55,361 nucleotides of DNA, from positions 1 through 55,361 of the forward strand of contig CALAJO010000146.1 in the NCBI GenBank assembly GCA_937922745.1. Direction: 5' to 3'. This document shows positions 16,446 through 25,876 of this stretch, one piece after another (position 1 is the stretch's first letter; each line of letters begins with the position of its first letter). Position numbers and translations under genes: made by a program. The notes under the pieces were generated by a model. The model made no database searches and was not told the origin of the DNA. It saw only the letters and a program-made list of their open reading frames with translations. Origin of the DNA: an uncultured cyanobacterium (GTDB lineage Bacteria; Cyanobacteriota; Vampirovibrionia; Vampirovibrionales; JAGQHJ01).

Positions 16446-17834
16446 TTAAACGGCGGCAGGTGCGGTTAAGGGCAACGCTGAGACTTCTTCGTTCGTTAGT
16501 GTGGCTTCCGCGTCTGTAGCGATCAGGGCAGTAAAATTATTCATCTTCTCATCATCAAAAACCCCTTCCCAACGGGCAATCACTGTCGTGGCAACGCAGT
16601 TGCCAATCAGGTTCACGGAAGTCCGGCCCATATCCAGGAAGTGATCGATCCCCAGAATCACGGCAACCCCTTCAACCGGCAGGCCAAAGGCAACCAGCGT
16701 TCCGGTAAGCACCACCAGGGAAACGCGCGGCACCGCGGCAATCCCTTTGCTGGTCAACATCAGGGTCAACAAAATCAAAATCTGCTGCTGAATGGACAAC
16801 TCGATCCCCGCCATTTGGGCCACAAACAACGTCGCCAGGGATAGGTACAGCGTGCTGCCATCCAGGTTAAAGCTGTAACCGGTGGGCATTACAAACCCAA
16901 CAATCCCTTTAGGCACGCCAAAGCGCTCCATTACTTCCATGGCCTTGGGCAAAGCCGCTTCGCTGCTGGCCGTGGTAAACGCAAGCAGGAACGGCTCCTT
17001 GATTGCCGCCATCATTTTAAGAAAAGGAATACGAATCAGGGCACACACGGCAATCAATACCGTTACCAGGAAGATTGCCAAGGCAAAGTAGAGTGAAAAG
17101 ATCAGCTTGGCATAAATCCATAGCACGCCCAAACCATTGGCGGCAATGGTGGCAGAAATGGCGGCAAACACCCCAAACGGCGCAAACGCCATCACATAAC
17201 CGGTAAACTTAAACATCACCTCGGAAAGGCTTTCCAGGACATTGACGATGGGCTTGCCTTTGTCGCCGGCAGCAGCAAGCGATATCCCGAAAAACACCGA
17301 AAAAATGACGACCTGAAGGATATCCCCCCGGGCCATGGCATCCACCACACTGGTGGGAAACGCGTGAAGCAACGTCGTCCAGAAGCTGTGGTCGGTGGAA
17401 ATCTTGCTGGCATTGGCCTGAATTTCGCTTAATTCGGTCATATGCCCTGCGCCGGAATCCAAGCTCATACCCGTTCCCGGCTCAAACACGTTCGCCACAA
17501 CCAAGCCGATAATCAAGGCCAGCGTGGTCGCAATCTCAAAATAAAGAATGGTCTTAAGGCCCATCCGGCCCAGCTTTTTATGATCGCCCCCGTGTGCAAT
17601 GCCCACAACCAGGGTTGCGAACAGCAGCGGCGCAATCAGCATCTTGATCATCCGCAGGAACAAAGAAGCCATCGGCTTGGCGGCAAGGGCCAAATCCGGA
17701 ATTAGCCAACCCACCAGAATCCCTAAGACCAGGCCAAGCAACACCTGATTCGTCAAAGTCAGCTTCGGCAGCTTAAACTGCGATGGAAGTTTTCCAAAAC
17801 CGGCTTGTGGCATTAAAGTTGCTTGGTTCATCAT
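16446..17834 (-). CDS. Dicarboxylate/amino acid:cation symporter (DAACS family)
   Basis: 462 aa inner-membrane secondary transporter of the GltP/DctA family that imports glutamate/aspartate or C4-dicarboxylates with protons or Na+. Characteristic elements: the serine-rich re-entrant loop FTTASSEAALP, the PTGYSFNLDGSTLY motif, and VNLIGNCVATTVIARWEG near the C-terminus, the last being more DctA-like. About eight hydrophobic segments are visible. AGGGAGCC precedes the ATG at a slightly long distance. It is monocistronic, with its own promoter (17883-17911) and terminator (16389-16421). Substrate preference cannot be decided from sequence alone. Confidence 0.93.
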   Translation of the reverse strand: MMNQATLMPQAGFGKLPSQFKLPKLTLTNQVLLGLVLGILVGWLIPDLALAAKPMASLFLRMIKMLIAPLLFATLVVGIAHGGDHKKLGRMGLKTILYFEIATTLALIIGLVVANVFEPGTGMSLDSGAGHMTELSEIQANASKISTDHSFWTTLLHAFPTSVVDAMARGDILQVVIFSVFFGISLAAAGDKGKPIVNVLESLSEVMFKFTGYVMAFAPFGVFAAISATIAANGLGVLWIYAKLIFSLYFALAIFLVTVLIAVCALIRIPFLKMMAAIKEPFLLAFTTASSEAALPKAMEVMERFGVPKGIVGFVMPTGYSFNLDGSTLYLSLATLFVAQMAGIELSIQQQILILLTLMLTSKGIAAVPRVSLVVLTGTLVAFGLPVEGVAVILGIDHFLDMGRTSVNLIGNCVATTVIARWEGVFDDEKMNNFTALIATDAEATLTNEEVSALPLTAPAAV

Positions 17835-17882
17835 AGTCTATCTACCCTGGCTCCCTGTTTATGAGATGTTTTGGAACGTCTC

Positions 17883-17911
17883 GCTATACTTATAAAGTTA
17901 AAACATAGCAA
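17883..17911 (-). promoter_or_regulatory. Promoter of the symporter gene
   Basis: Minus-strand TTGCTA (17911-17906), 17-base spacer, TATAGC (17888-17883). Leader about 40 bases. Confidence 0.55.
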
Positions 17912-18001
17912 AAGTTGCCGGTAAAAGAAATCCGGAAAATAGTATTATCTTCAAAAAAGCTGAAAAACCGGGCAAATAGGGCCAATTGATATTTCGATAT
18001 A

Positions 18002-18784
18002 TTAAGCTGGACCGATATAAGTCCCGACAGACTTGCCTTCCAGGATGTTGACGATGGCATCGGGGCGCGCAAAATCAAACACGATAATGGGCATCTTCGT
18101 ATCCTTGCACAAGGAAACGGCCGTCTGATCCATCACCTTTAAATCCCGCGAAAGGACTTCATCGTAGGTTAAAGTGTCAAACTTCACGGCGGATGAATCT
18201 TTGTTGGGATCCTTGTCGTAAACGCCGTCTACATTGTTTTTCGCCATCAAGATTACATCGGCGCTGATTTCCGCAGCCCGCAGCGCAGCGGTCGTATCCG
18301 TTGAAAAGAAGGGATTGCCGGTTCCGGCGCCAAAAATCACCACGCGCGATTTTTGCAGGTGACGCACCGCCCGCAAACGAATATACGGCTCTGCCACGCG
18401 ATCCATGGCAATAGCGGTCAGGACGCGAATTTCCAGGCCTTTTTTCTTCAATATGCCCTGGAGAATCAAACTGTTCATCACGGTGGCCAGCATGCCCACA
18501 TAATCAGCCGCCGCGCGATCCATTCCCAATTTGGCGCTGTTCTGGACGCCGCGGAAAATATTACCGCCACCCACCACAATGGCAATCTGCGCGCCAAGCT
18601 GAACGCCTTTTAACACTTCCGCGGCAATGGTATCAATTACTTCCGGCTGAATGCCAAAACCTTGATCGCCCATTAAGGCTTCGCCGCTAATTTTCAGAAG
18701 AACGCGGCGATATTTAAGCGGCGCAGACCCCTCTTTTTGCAAAGAGGGGTCTAGCGTTTGAGATTCCAGAGAGGTGATCTGCAT
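18002..18784 (-). CDS. pyrH: UMP kinase with N-terminal extension
   Basis: 260 aa amino-acid-kinase-fold enzyme phosphorylating UMP to UDP with ATP. Core motifs: [36 protein letters not shown] and [19 protein letters not shown]. Bacterial PyrH normally starts about two residues before RRVLLK; here about 24 extra residues precede it, nine of them encoded by a perfect palindrome (18725-18752). AGGGACGG precedes the ATG at 18784, and no closer start codon lies before the core, so the extension seems genuine. Last gene of rpsB-tsf-pyrH, 13 bp after tsf. Confidence 0.95.
   Translation of the reverse strand: MQITSLESQTLDPSLQKEGSAPLKYRRVLLKISGEALMGDQGFGIQPEVIDTIAAEVLKGVQLGAQIAIVVGGGNIFRGVQNSAKLGMDRAAADYVGMLATVMNSLILQGILKKKGLEIRVLTAIAMDRVAEPYIRLRAVRHLQKSRVVIFGAGTGNPFFSTDTTAALRAAEISADVILMAKNNVDGVYDKDPNKDSSAVKFDTLTYDEVLSRDLKVMDQTAVSLCKDTKMPIIVFDFARPDAIVNILEGKSVGTYIGPA
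18725..18752. repeat. Perfect palindrome inserted in frame in pyrH
   Basis: AGACCCCTCTTT (18725-18736), loop TTGC, AAAGAGGGGTCT (18741-18752): a 12-bp perfect stem. It is read through as DPSLQKEGS in the non-conserved N-terminal extension. The type resembles mobile intergenic palindromes. It could also form an mRNA hairpin just after the start codon. Confidence 0.8.
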
Positions 18785-18797
18785 CCGTCCCTGCGCC

Positions 18798-19739
18798 TTA
18801 GGCTTTCATCTGGGCCATAACTTCTTCGGCGAAGTTATCTTGGCGTTTCTCAACACCTTCACCCAGCAGGAAGCGGACGAAACGGGTTAACGCAATTGTC
18901 GTGCCCATTTCCGCAGATTTTTCCTTGATCAGATCGGCGACGGTTTTGCCGGGATCCTTGACGAAGGGTTGTTCCAGCAATACCCGCTGAGCCAACAATT
19001 TATCAATCCGGCCGGAAACAATCTTCTCGCGAATTTCCACCGGCTTGCTTTGCAGGTCTTCTTTCCCCATTTCGATGCGCTTTTCTTCTTCAATCACATC
19101 GGCCGGGATCTGGTCACGGGTTAAGTATTCCGGAGCGGTGCTGGCAATATGCATCCCGATATCTTTGGCCAGTTCCTGAAAGGCCGGTTTGGCGACTGCA
19201 GCGTCATCCCCTGCGGAAAGCTCCAGGAGGACGCCGATTTTGCCACCGGTGTGAATGTAGGAGCTGACCAAACCGGGGCCGCTCAATTCGTAACGGGTAA
19301 AGCGACGCAGGCTCAGGTTTTCCTTAATGACGGCAACCTGATCCTTGATCATTTCCTCCACCGTTCTACCGGCAGCGGTTTTCGAAGGCTCCTTCAAAGC
19401 AGCTTCCAGATCGCTCGCAGAAGACTGCAGCATTTGATCGGCCAGTGTGTTAGCCAGGCCCTGGAAGGCATCGCCGCGGGCCACGAAGTCGGTTTCGCAG
19501 TTTACTTCCAGCAATACGCCTTTTTTGCGATCATCGGCCAGCTTTGCAATCACCTGGCCTTCAGCCGTCGCGCGGCCACTTTTCTTTTCCGCCGTCAGGA
19601 CGCCTTTTTGCCGCAATACTTCAGCAGCACGCTCCATATCCCCTTCGGCTTCAATCAGCGCGTTTTTGGCATCCATCATGCCGGCGCCGGTTTTTTCACG
19701 CAGTTCTTTTACCATGCTGGCAGAAATTTGCGTTGTCAT
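18798..19739 (-). CDS. tsf: Elongation factor Ts
   Basis: 313 aa guanine-nucleotide exchange factor for EF-Tu. The N-terminal signature [20 protein letters not shown] and [20 protein letters not shown] are diagnostic, followed by the [14 protein letters not shown] core motif. The length matches the long bacterial form with two subdomains. ATG 19739 is chosen with AAGGA upstream; a GTG at 19748 is an alternative. It sits 53 bp downstream of rpsB and 13 bp before pyrH, the classical operon order. Confidence 0.96.
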   Translation of the reverse strand: MTTQISASMVKELREKTGAGMMDAKNALIEAEGDMERAAEVLRQKGVLTAEKKSGRATAEGQVIAKLADDRKKGVLLEVNCETDFVARGDAFQGLANTLADQMLQSSASDLEAALKEPSKTAAGRTVEEMIKDQVAVIKENLSLRRFTRYELSGPGLVSSYIHTGGKIGVLLELSAGDDAAVAKPAFQELAKDIGMHIASTAPEYLTRDQIPADVIEEEKRIEMGKEDLQSKPVEIREKIVSGRIDKLLAQRVLLEQPFVKDPGKTVADLIKEKSAEMGTTIALTRFVRFLLGEGVEKRQDNFAEEVMAQMKA

Positions 19740-19801
19740 AGCAGTCACGTCCTTATCTCCTACAGGATTGTGTTGAAAAACTTATTTCGGGCAGTAAGCG
19801 C

Positions 19802-20623
19802 CTAAACGACGGGTTCTTCTTCAGGCACCATAGCCTCTGCGGTAGCGGCGGGCTGTTCTTGCGGGCTGTCCTGATTTTCAGGATTGCTCTCTTGCTCACC
19901 GGCTTCCTGCTGCATCATACTGCGCTCGATATCCGGCGTGCGCAATTGTTTGCCTTCCAGGACGGCATCCGCAATGGTACGGGTAATCAGGCGGATGGCG
20001 CGAATGGCGTCATCGTTCCCCGGAATGACGTAATCAATCTTGTCCGGGTCGCAATTGGTATCCACAACGGCCACAACCGGAATACCGGCCTTGTTGGCCT
20101 CCAGCACGGCGTTCAGCTCACGCTTCTGGTCTACGATAAAGAGCAGGTCGGGCATCCCGCGCATATCCTTCACGCCACCCAGGGTGCGCTCCAGCTTTTG
20201 CAACTGACGGGACAGCACCGCCACTTCTTTTTTCGGCAAGCGATCGAAGTGACCGCCGTTTTTCATATCTTCCAGTTCGCGCAGCTTGTTGATGCGGGTG
20301 CGAATGGTATCGAAGTTGGTGAGCGTTCCACCCAACCAACGGCGGTTAATATAAAACGCGCCACAACGTTGGGCTTCTTCGGAAACAATATCGGCAGCCT
20401 GTTTTTTGGTGCCCACAAAGACAATTTTTTTCCCTTGGGAGGCGGCTTTTTTCACGACTTCGTACGCTTCATTCAGGAGCTGGGTCGTCTGGGTCAGGTC
20501 GATAATGTAAATTCCGTTACGCTCACCCCAAATATACGGCTTCATTTTGGGATTCCAGCGCTTGGTCTGGTGACCAAAGTGTACACCGGCTTCCAAAAGC
20601 TCTTGTAATGTCGCGACAGGCAT
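19802..20623 (-). CDS. rpsB: 30S ribosomal protein S2
   Basis: 273 aa small-subunit protein. Diagnostic stretches: [55 protein letters not shown] and [20 protein letters not shown]. The C-terminal 45 residues (from [10 protein letters not shown]) are acidic and Pro/Gln-rich, beyond the conserved domain. AGGAGAT precedes the ATG. First gene of the operon with a promoter at 20668-20695. Confidence 0.97.
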   Translation of the reverse strand: MPVATLQELLEAGVHFGHQTKRWNPKMKPYIWGERNGIYIIDLTQTTQLLNEAYEVVKKAASQGKKIVFVGTKKQAADIVSEEAQRCGAFYINRRWLGGTLTNFDTIRTRINKLRELEDMKNGGHFDRLPKKEVAVLSRQLQKLERTLGGVKDMRGMPDLLFIVDQKRELNAVLEANKAGIPVVAVVDTNCDPDKIDYVIPGNDDAIRAIRLITRTIADAVLEGKQLRTPDIERSMMQQEAGEQESNPENQDSPQEQPAATAEAMVPEEEPVV

Positions 20624-20667
20624 GAAAAATGGATCTCCTTCTGGTTTTGAGCATAAATACCCTTACA

Positions 20668-20695
20668 ATCTTACACGCTCGAAAACGATTTACAA
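20668..20695 (-). promoter_or_regulatory. Probable rpsB promoter
   Basis: Minus-strand TTGTAA (20695-20690), 16-base spacer, TAAGAT (20673-20668). The leader is about 40 bases; I did not identify a conserved S2-leader structure. Confidence 0.45.
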
Positions 20696-20787
20696 GTCAT
20701 GTAAAGTGGTCAATGCAAAATGGACTTCGACAGAAGGATAGCCGTAATAGAGCAAAAAAACAACTTTTCGAGCCGCCTTTAACCGAA

Positions 20788-20819
20788 AAAAGCGCCTGAA
20801 CAATGAGTCAGGCGCTTTT
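20788..20819. terminator. Rho-independent terminator
   Basis: AAAAGCGCCTGA (20788-20799), eight-base loop, TCAGGCGCTTTT (20808-20819). T-runs flank both sides; on the minus strand it ends the KGG-protein transcript and insulates the rpsB promoter. Confidence 0.85.
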
Positions 20820-20859
20820 CGATTGAATGGGGCAAATGAAGGTCGCCATGGGTAAGAGG

Positions 20860-21120
20860 TTAATCCTCATTACCCCGTCGTCCGCCGCCGTGGCTGGCCT
20901 GCCCTCCCTTACGGCCAATCTCGGACATATGCTCCCGATCCTGGCTGACGGCTTCGCCACCTTTACGGCCCGCTTCCCGCGTTTCCTCGGAATCCCACTC
21001 GTGGGCCGTTCCTTTCTCGTGCGCGGCCTTGCCGCCTTTACTGGCAATTTCTCTTTGCTTTTCCTCATCCATTGCCGCAAAGCCGCGTTCGCTGCTTCCG
21101 CCTTGTCGTTGTCCTGCCAT
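20860..21120 (-). CDS. KGG-motif stress protein (YciG/GsiB-like)
   Basis: 86 aa, highly hydrophilic, with three KGG motifs in similar contexts: REIASKGGKAAHEKG, REAGRKGGEAVSQD and SEIGRKGGQASHGGG. This matches the short KGG-repeat family of general stress proteins, thought to be hydrophilin-like and induced by desiccation, starvation or stationary phase. A strong AAGGAGG precedes the ATG. Upstream on the same strand is another small protein at 21184. Confidence 0.88.
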   Translation of the reverse strand: MAGQRQGGSSERGFAAMDEEKQREIASKGGKAAHEKGTAHEWDSEETREAGRKGGEAVSQDREHMSEIGRKGGQASHGGGRRGNED

Positions 21121-21183
21121 TGCCTTTCCTCCTTACTTGCTTCTTTCTACCATTACGACTCGATAATTAAAAGAGCCATAAAG

Positions 21184-21447
21184 CTATTCGGTATCTTCAC
21201 TGTCGCCAGCGTTCACATCGCAGGCGCCAGCATCATCCAGACAGGTTGCAACCATCCGGTAGCAAACATTCGGGTCATGGATTTGGGGGAAGGTTTCGCC
21301 TTCATCCAGGGTCACAATGTCATAATCCGTCTTGTTGCCTTGTGCATCCAGCAGTTCATATTCACCGCTAGCAACAACCGTTTGCCCAGCTTGATAAAAC
21401 TCCTCTCCTGTATCCTGATCAACACGCTTGCTGGTTTGACTTGCCAT
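21184..21447 (-). CDS. Small acidic protein, YjzC-like
   Basis: 87 aa, acidic. The segment GEYELLDAQGNKTDYDIVTL followed by GETFPQIHDPNVCYRMV resembles the short YjzC-like pattern (S-G-x-Y, then VTLxxGExFP). Three Cys lie in the C-terminal third (VCYRM, ATCLDDAGACD). AAGGAGG precedes the ATG. It lies 63 bp upstream of the KGG gene and may share its expression. Family assignment is tentative. Confidence 0.7.
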   Translation of the reverse strand: MASQTSKRVDQDTGEEFYQAGQTVVASGEYELLDAQGNKTDYDIVTLDEGETFPQIHDPNVCYRMVATCLDDAGACDVNAGDSEDTE

Positions 21448-21739
21448 GTTTCTTCCTCCTTGCCCCTGTTATATCAAACAGATGCTTGCAAAAACTCGTG
21501 CATAACACTTAGCAGCTTGCTTATCAACCAGTTTATTGTCTGCATTGCGTCAGGTAATTTATATTATGAGCCGCTATTGCCAATAAACAATACCGAACCG
21601 GCCTAGCTTTCCAAGCCGAAACAAACGGCTAAGCCCGCTTTTTGCGAAAGGAACGCATCCTCTTTCATGCCCTGTCACATCGAAAAAAGGGCAAAAATCA
21701 GGCAAAAATATGCCTCCCTCCTACACGCCATTTCAGACC

Positions 21740-23749
21740 TTAGGCAATACAGGAAACATCTTCGGACAAAACCCGTGACTCGCTTAAGCTGTGAATGATG
21801 CGAGCCGATGGCAAACTGTTGATAATTTTCTTGCCATATCCCTTATTCTGGAGACGCGGATCCAGAATGGCCACAATTCCCCGGTCATTTCGCGAACGAA
21901 CCAGACGGCCAAAACCCTGTTTCAAGCGAATCGTCGCCTCCGGCAAGGCATAGCCGTTGAACCAATCGTGGCCCAGCCGCTTGAGCCGATCGACCATGGC
22001 GCTATGCACGGGCTCATCCGGCGCGGTAAACGGGATGCGATCGATAATGACACAACTCAGGGCATCTCCAGGGATATCAATGCCTTCCCAAAAAGTTGCC
22101 GTGGCAAACAAAACGCTGTTTGGGGTGTGTTTAAACCAGTCAATCAAGCGGTTTTTCGGCAAATCGCCCTGCATCTTACACGGAAAAGTAATCTGGGGCA
22201 CGATGGCTGCAATGGCTTTTTCCATTGCCGTGTAGCTGGTAAACAGCACAAAGGCGCGCCCCTGGGTTCGCTTGAGGATCCGAACCGTCTCTTCCACAAC
22301 GGCGGTGGGATACTGCCAGTCATTAGGATCCGGCATACCCGCAGGCAGATACAACTCGCATTGGGCCGGGTAATCAAACGGGCTGTCCAGAATCATATCG
22401 GGCACATTGGGCCCATCCTGGGGAATGCCCAGCTCCCGGCGGACAGAAGACAGGTTACGGTTGGTAGAAAGCGTTGCACTCGTCAGCACGCCAATTTTAT
22501 CCGACCATAACGTGCTGGCCAGTTGCTCGGATATATTCAACGGCGTCGACTTGATTTCGTAATAAAGCCGCTCCGAATTGACCTCGGCCCAGTTAATCCG
22601 GTCGATATCCGAATCGTTCAGGAAAAACTCCCAGCGGATGGTCAACCCTTCCAACTGGTTAATCAGCTTCTCCCGCTGAACCTGGGCCCGGTCCTTATCC
22701 AGATCGGTCTGGATCAGGGGCAACTGCTGTACGTCCACCGCAGACAACCACTCCCGCAAGTCCGTCAGCACTTCAATCTGCCGTTCGATCAAATGATGGA
22801 ACATCGGATCCGGGGCAATCTTAAAGGTGGATCGATCCGTCCGGAACAGCCATTGCAGGATCTGCGCTTCCGTCTGGTAGATACTATGCTGGTATGCCTC
22901 CGGCACGGGCTCCAGTCGCCGGTTGATTTTACGAAGGAGCTTATGGGTGGCAAACTTGCCGATGCGGGCCGTAAACGCCCGAAGTGCATACGACTTCAGA
23001 TGATGCGCCTCGTCAAAGATCACGACATCGTGCGGTGGGAGCAAGGATTGGCCGGCCATCAAATCCTGAAGGTACAAGGCGTGATTGACCACCAGTACAT
23101 CGGCCTTGGACAAATCCTCTCGCGCCAGACGATAGGGGTTGTCATCGTAGTAACTGCACTTGCGTCCCAAACAATCTTCGCTGTCACTCTGCATCTCTTC
23201 CCAAATCTCTCGGGGGATTTCAAAATCCAGATTTGCCTTGTCCCCATCCCAGCCGTGTTGGATGGCACTGCGAATGACATTGACATAAAGGCGTTCACCC
23301 GCTTCCGGCCCCAACGACTTTTCGAACTCGTTCAGTTTCTGGAAGCAGATGTAATTCCGCTGGCCTTTAACCAACCGCACATTCAAGTCCATCATCCCGG
23401 TTGCCTTCATCACAAAGAGCAAGTCCTTCTGGATGAGCTGTTCCTGTAAGGCAATCGTCCCGGTGGAAACCACAATCGGCCGATGCGTGGACAGCAACGC
23501 CGGAATCAGATAACCAAAGGACTTCCCGGCCCCGGTTCCCGCCTCCACCACAATCGTCGTTCCTGAGGCAATGGCTTCGTAGACGTGCTTGACCATGGCT
23601 TCCTGCACCGGGCGCGGCTCATACCCCGGAAGCTGCTGCACAACTTCAAAATAGCGTGTTAAAACTGGACTCGTCACGGCTGATTCAGCGGTTCCATCCC
23701 GTCGCCTCTTCTTACCCAATATTATGCCCCACACCAACCGCAATTGCAT
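21740..23749 (-). CDS. dinG: DinG/XPD-family DNA helicase
   Basis: 669 aa superfamily 2 helicase. Walker A is GTGAGKS at about residues 71-77, Walker B is IFDEAHHLK, and later motifs are LTSATL, FATATFWEGIDIPG and RLKQGFGRLVRS. DinG-type helicases unwind 5'-3' and resolve R-loops or damaged forks. Of the four cysteines that bind the 4Fe-4S cluster in XPD/DinG enzymes, three are visible (in YICFQ and DCLGRKC); where the fourth is expected the sequence reads YYDDNPY. The ATG at 23749 is chosen because an extended -10 box lies just before it; longer starts would overlap upp. Confidence 0.88.
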   Translation of the reverse strand: MQLRLVWGIILGKKRRRDGTAESAVTSPVLTRYFEVVQQLPGYEPRPVQEAMVKHVYEAIASGTTIVVEAGTGAGKSFGYLIPALLSTHRPIVVSTGTIALQEQLIQKDLLFVMKATGMMDLNVRLVKGQRNYICFQKLNEFEKSLGPEAGERLYVNVIRSAIQHGWDGDKANLDFEIPREIWEEMQSDSEDCLGRKCSYYDDNPYRLAREDLSKADVLVVNHALYLQDLMAGQSLLPPHDVVIFDEAHHLKSYALRAFTARIGKFATHKLLRKINRRLEPVPEAYQHSIYQTEAQILQWLFRTDRSTFKIAPDPMFHHLIERQIEVLTDLREWLSAVDVQQLPLIQTDLDKDRAQVQREKLINQLEGLTIRWEFFLNDSDIDRINWAEVNSERLYYEIKSTPLNISEQLASTLWSDKIGVLTSATLSTNRNLSSVRRELGIPQDGPNVPDMILDSPFDYPAQCELYLPAGMPDPNDWQYPTAVVEETVRILKRTQGRAFVLFTSYTAMEKAIAAIVPQITFPCKMQGDLPKNRLIDWFKHTPNSVLFATATFWEGIDIPGDALSCVIIDRIPFTAPDEPVHSAMVDRLKRLGHDWFNGYALPEATIRLKQGFGRLVRSRNDRGIVAILDPRLQNKGYGKKIINSLPSARIIHSLSESRVLSEDVSCIA

Positions 23750-23754
23750 ATCAA

Positions 23755-23765
23755 ATTGTAACAGT
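23755..23765 (-). promoter_or_regulatory. dinG promoter (extended -10), leaderless arrangement
   Basis: Minus-strand ACTGTTACAAT (23765-23755): TG-T-TACAAT, ending five bases before the ATG at 23749. The predicted start falls on or next to the A of the ATG. No clear -35 box. Confidence 0.4.
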
Positions 23766-23843
23766 GGCGTAAAACTTGGCTTCCCAAGGCGCTTTTCTGA
23801 TACCATAATTCTGAAGCCGTTAGCTTGATAAGGGTTTGCCGCC

Positions 23844-24509
23844 ATGACCATGTTGTCTAAAATTCATCCCAGTGTTACCGTCTGCGAACATCCGCTGCTA
23901 CAGCACAACCTTGCCATTCTTCGCGATAGCAACACCACCCACGAGCGTTTTCGCAGCGCTGTACGTCGGGTATCCCTTTTTATTCTCCAGGAAGCGACCC
24001 GCAATCTCCCGCTAACCAAGGCCTATGTCGAAACCCCCATTACCAAGGCCGAGACACGCATCCTTTCGCCGGATATCCCAATTTTGATTACCCCCATCCT
24101 CCGGGCCGGGCTGATGATGTCGGATGTGGCGATGGACCTGGTACCCTCCGCCAGCGTCTACCACGTCGGCCTCTACCGGGATGAAGAGACACTACGGCCG
24201 ATTACCTACTATAACAAGCTCCCCTCCAATATCGATTACAGCCATGCCCGCATCTTCCTGCTGGATCCGATGCTGGCGACCGGCGGTTCCGGGATTGCCG
24301 CTATTGATATCGTCAGCAAGCTGGGCGTTCGCCAGGAAAACATCGCCTTTGTCAGTATCATTGCCGCACCGGAAGGCATCAAGAACCTGACGGACAATTA
24401 CCCCGCGGTTCATATCTACACCGGCGCCGTGGATGAGCGCCTCAATGACAAGGCCTACATCGTCCCTGGCCTGGGCGACGCCGGGGATCGGATGTTCGGG
24501 ACGGTGTAA
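23844..24509 (+). CDS. upp: Uracil phosphoribosyltransferase
   Basis: 221 aa salvage enzyme converting uracil and PRPP to UMP. The PRPP-binding loop is seen as LLDPMLATGGSGIAAIDIV, with ILRAGLMMSDVAMDLVPSA and the C-terminal IVPGLGDAGDRMFGT, all diagnostic. AAGGG lies ten bases before the ATG. It is divergent from dinG. Confidence 0.96.
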   Translation: MTMLSKIHPSVTVCEHPLLQHNLAILRDSNTTHERFRSAVRRVSLFILQEATRNLPLTKAYVETPITKAETRILSPDIPILITPILRAGLMMSDVAMDLVPSASVYHVGLYRDEETLRPITYYNKLPSNIDYSHARIFLLDPMLATGGSGIAAIDIVSKLGVRQENIAFVSIIAAPEGIKNLTDNYPAVHIYTGAVDERLNDKAYIVPGLGDAGDRMFGTV

Positions 24510-24680
24510 ACCAAGCAAAGCCAATTTGAAAACAGCAAAGTTGGCGAAACGAACCCAAAGCCGAAAAGATACAGATATAGCACTGGTTTCAACCCTAATT
24601 CCACGTTTAACACGGGGCTTTCAAAATGGGTTCGTTCGTTCAAAAATGGGGTTTATCCCTCCCAATCCAAGGAGAATCCG

Positions 24681-25010
24681 ATGCCGACCGAATGCCTCAC
24701 CGCCGAAGAAATCCAGGCCGCCCTGCGCTCCCTGCCGGACTGGACATACCAGGAGAACGCCCTTGTCCGCAACATCCGTTTCCCTTCCTTCCTCACCGGG
24801 ATTGAGTTTGTCAACGCCGTGGCCCATATGGCCGAGCGCCACGATCACCATCCCGATATCCACATCCACTACTGGGATATCACCCTACGCTACTGGACAC
24901 ACACCGCCAACGGCGTCACCCAAAAGGACGTAGACGGCGCAAAAGAAGTGAACCAGATTTACGGCCAGCTCAAAAAACTCATCAGCAGCGTGATGGGTAA
25001 AGCCGACTAG
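24681..25010 (+). CDS. phhB: 4a-hydroxytetrahydrobiopterin dehydratase
   Basis: 109 aa pterin-4a-carbinolamine dehydratase fold. Signature HMAERHDHHPDIHIHYWDIT with downstream LRYWTH and GVTQKDVDGA; the HHP histidines are the active-site residues. It regenerates oxidised pterin for aromatic amino acid hydroxylases, or acts on other pterins; no hydroxylase gene is near. AAGGAG precedes the ATG by eight bases. Its TAG overlaps by four bases the stop of the convergent gene at 25007. Confidence 0.93.
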   Translation: MPTECLTAEEIQAALRSLPDWTYQENALVRNIRFPSFLTGIEFVNAVAHMAERHDHHPDIHIHYWDITLRYWTHTANGVTQKDVDGAKEVNQIYGQLKKLISSVMGKAD

Positions 25011-25801
25011 GGCTTACCGTTCGCCGCATCCAAATGCTGCTGAAACATTTCCGCGAGTGCCGAAGGCTCAAGCTGAAGTCTCTGCACATTCTTAAAACCG
25101 CGCTGGCGAACCGACTCGTTATCCGACAGCAGATAATCGGCCAATGCGGCGAATATCTCAAAGCGCAGAGACGCCTCATCATGCGGGACTCGTCTTGTGC
25201 CCGTTTCAACCGCTTCTTTACTGGCCGCAATAATACCCGGCGCTACGGCAGCGACCAACGGCTCCGCTTCAACAAAAGTAGCAAGCAGGGCAGCCCGCTT
25301 AACGTTATCGACTTGTACCTGCGTAAACGCATCTTCAATAACCTGGATAGGCAGCATCGGCTTTAAGCCATCAACCAATTGCTCTCTGGTATCCAGTCGC
25401 AATGCCAGGTGGCGGGCATAAACAGCCCTAACCAAATGCGGTTGAACATCATATGGTGCAAATTCTTGTTTACGTTGACTAAGTACCGATTGTTCAGTTG
25501 CCGCCATCAACTCAACCATTCCCATTGAAATGAATGAGGCTGCACTGGCGGGTGTAGAATTTGGATACGCTTTATACAAAGCCTGAGCTGCCTTTTCAAT
25601 GGTGGGATTTAATTCAACCAACGTCCTCGCCATCGCATCAGATTTTATGGCATTCCCGAACGTTGCAAAATCAATTGCCGCAAGGATATCCCTTGGCAAT
25701 AGCCTTGTGGGCTCATTGGGTTGTGTGGCCTTAAAGCGTGTATTTTGTGCTTTATTTAAATAGGCTGAACCGGGCAAGACCGGGCGAAAACCAGTTAGCA
25801 T
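25007..25801 (-). CDS. Hypothetical alpha-helical protein
   Basis: 264 aa, not recognised. After about 35 basic, probably disordered residues it is predominantly helical, rich in Ala, Leu and Glu, with no signal peptide or membrane segment. A local motif is LVRAVYARHLALRLDTREQL. The start has AAGGGAG nine bases upstream and a clear promoter at 25831-25859. Its stop shares the tetranucleotide CTAG with the convergent pterin dehydratase gene. Confidence 0.7.
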   Translation of the reverse strand: MLTGFRPVLPGSAYLNKAQNTRFKATQPNEPTRLLPRDILAAIDFATFGNAIKSDAMARTLVELNPTIEKAAQALYKAYPNSTPASAASFISMGMVELMAATEQSVLSQRKQEFAPYDVQPHLVRAVYARHLALRLDTREQLVDGLKPMLPIQVIEDAFTQVQVDNVKRAALLATFVEAEPLVAAVAPGIIAASKEAVETGTRRVPHDEASLRFEIFAALADYLLSDNESVRQRGFKNVQRLQLEPSALAEMFQQHLDAANGKP

Positions 25802-25830
25802 CTGAGGGCTCCCTTACCTGAAAAACCATG

Positions 25831-25859
25831 ACAGTAGTAGAAAAGAGCTATTTTGTCAA
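25831..25859 (-). promoter_or_regulatory. Promoter of the hypothetical gene at 25007-25801
   Basis: Minus-strand TTGACA (25859-25854), 17-base spacer, TACTGT (25836-25831). Consensus -35 box. Confidence 0.55.
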
Positions 25860-25876
25860 AATGGATTGCTGTTTCG

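Noticed and set aside
24545-24638. Long-range inverted repeat CGAAACGAACCCA / TGGGTTCGTTCG
   Set aside because: Twelve paired bases with an interruption and about 70 bases between arms, in the gap after upp; no T-run or other sign of function.
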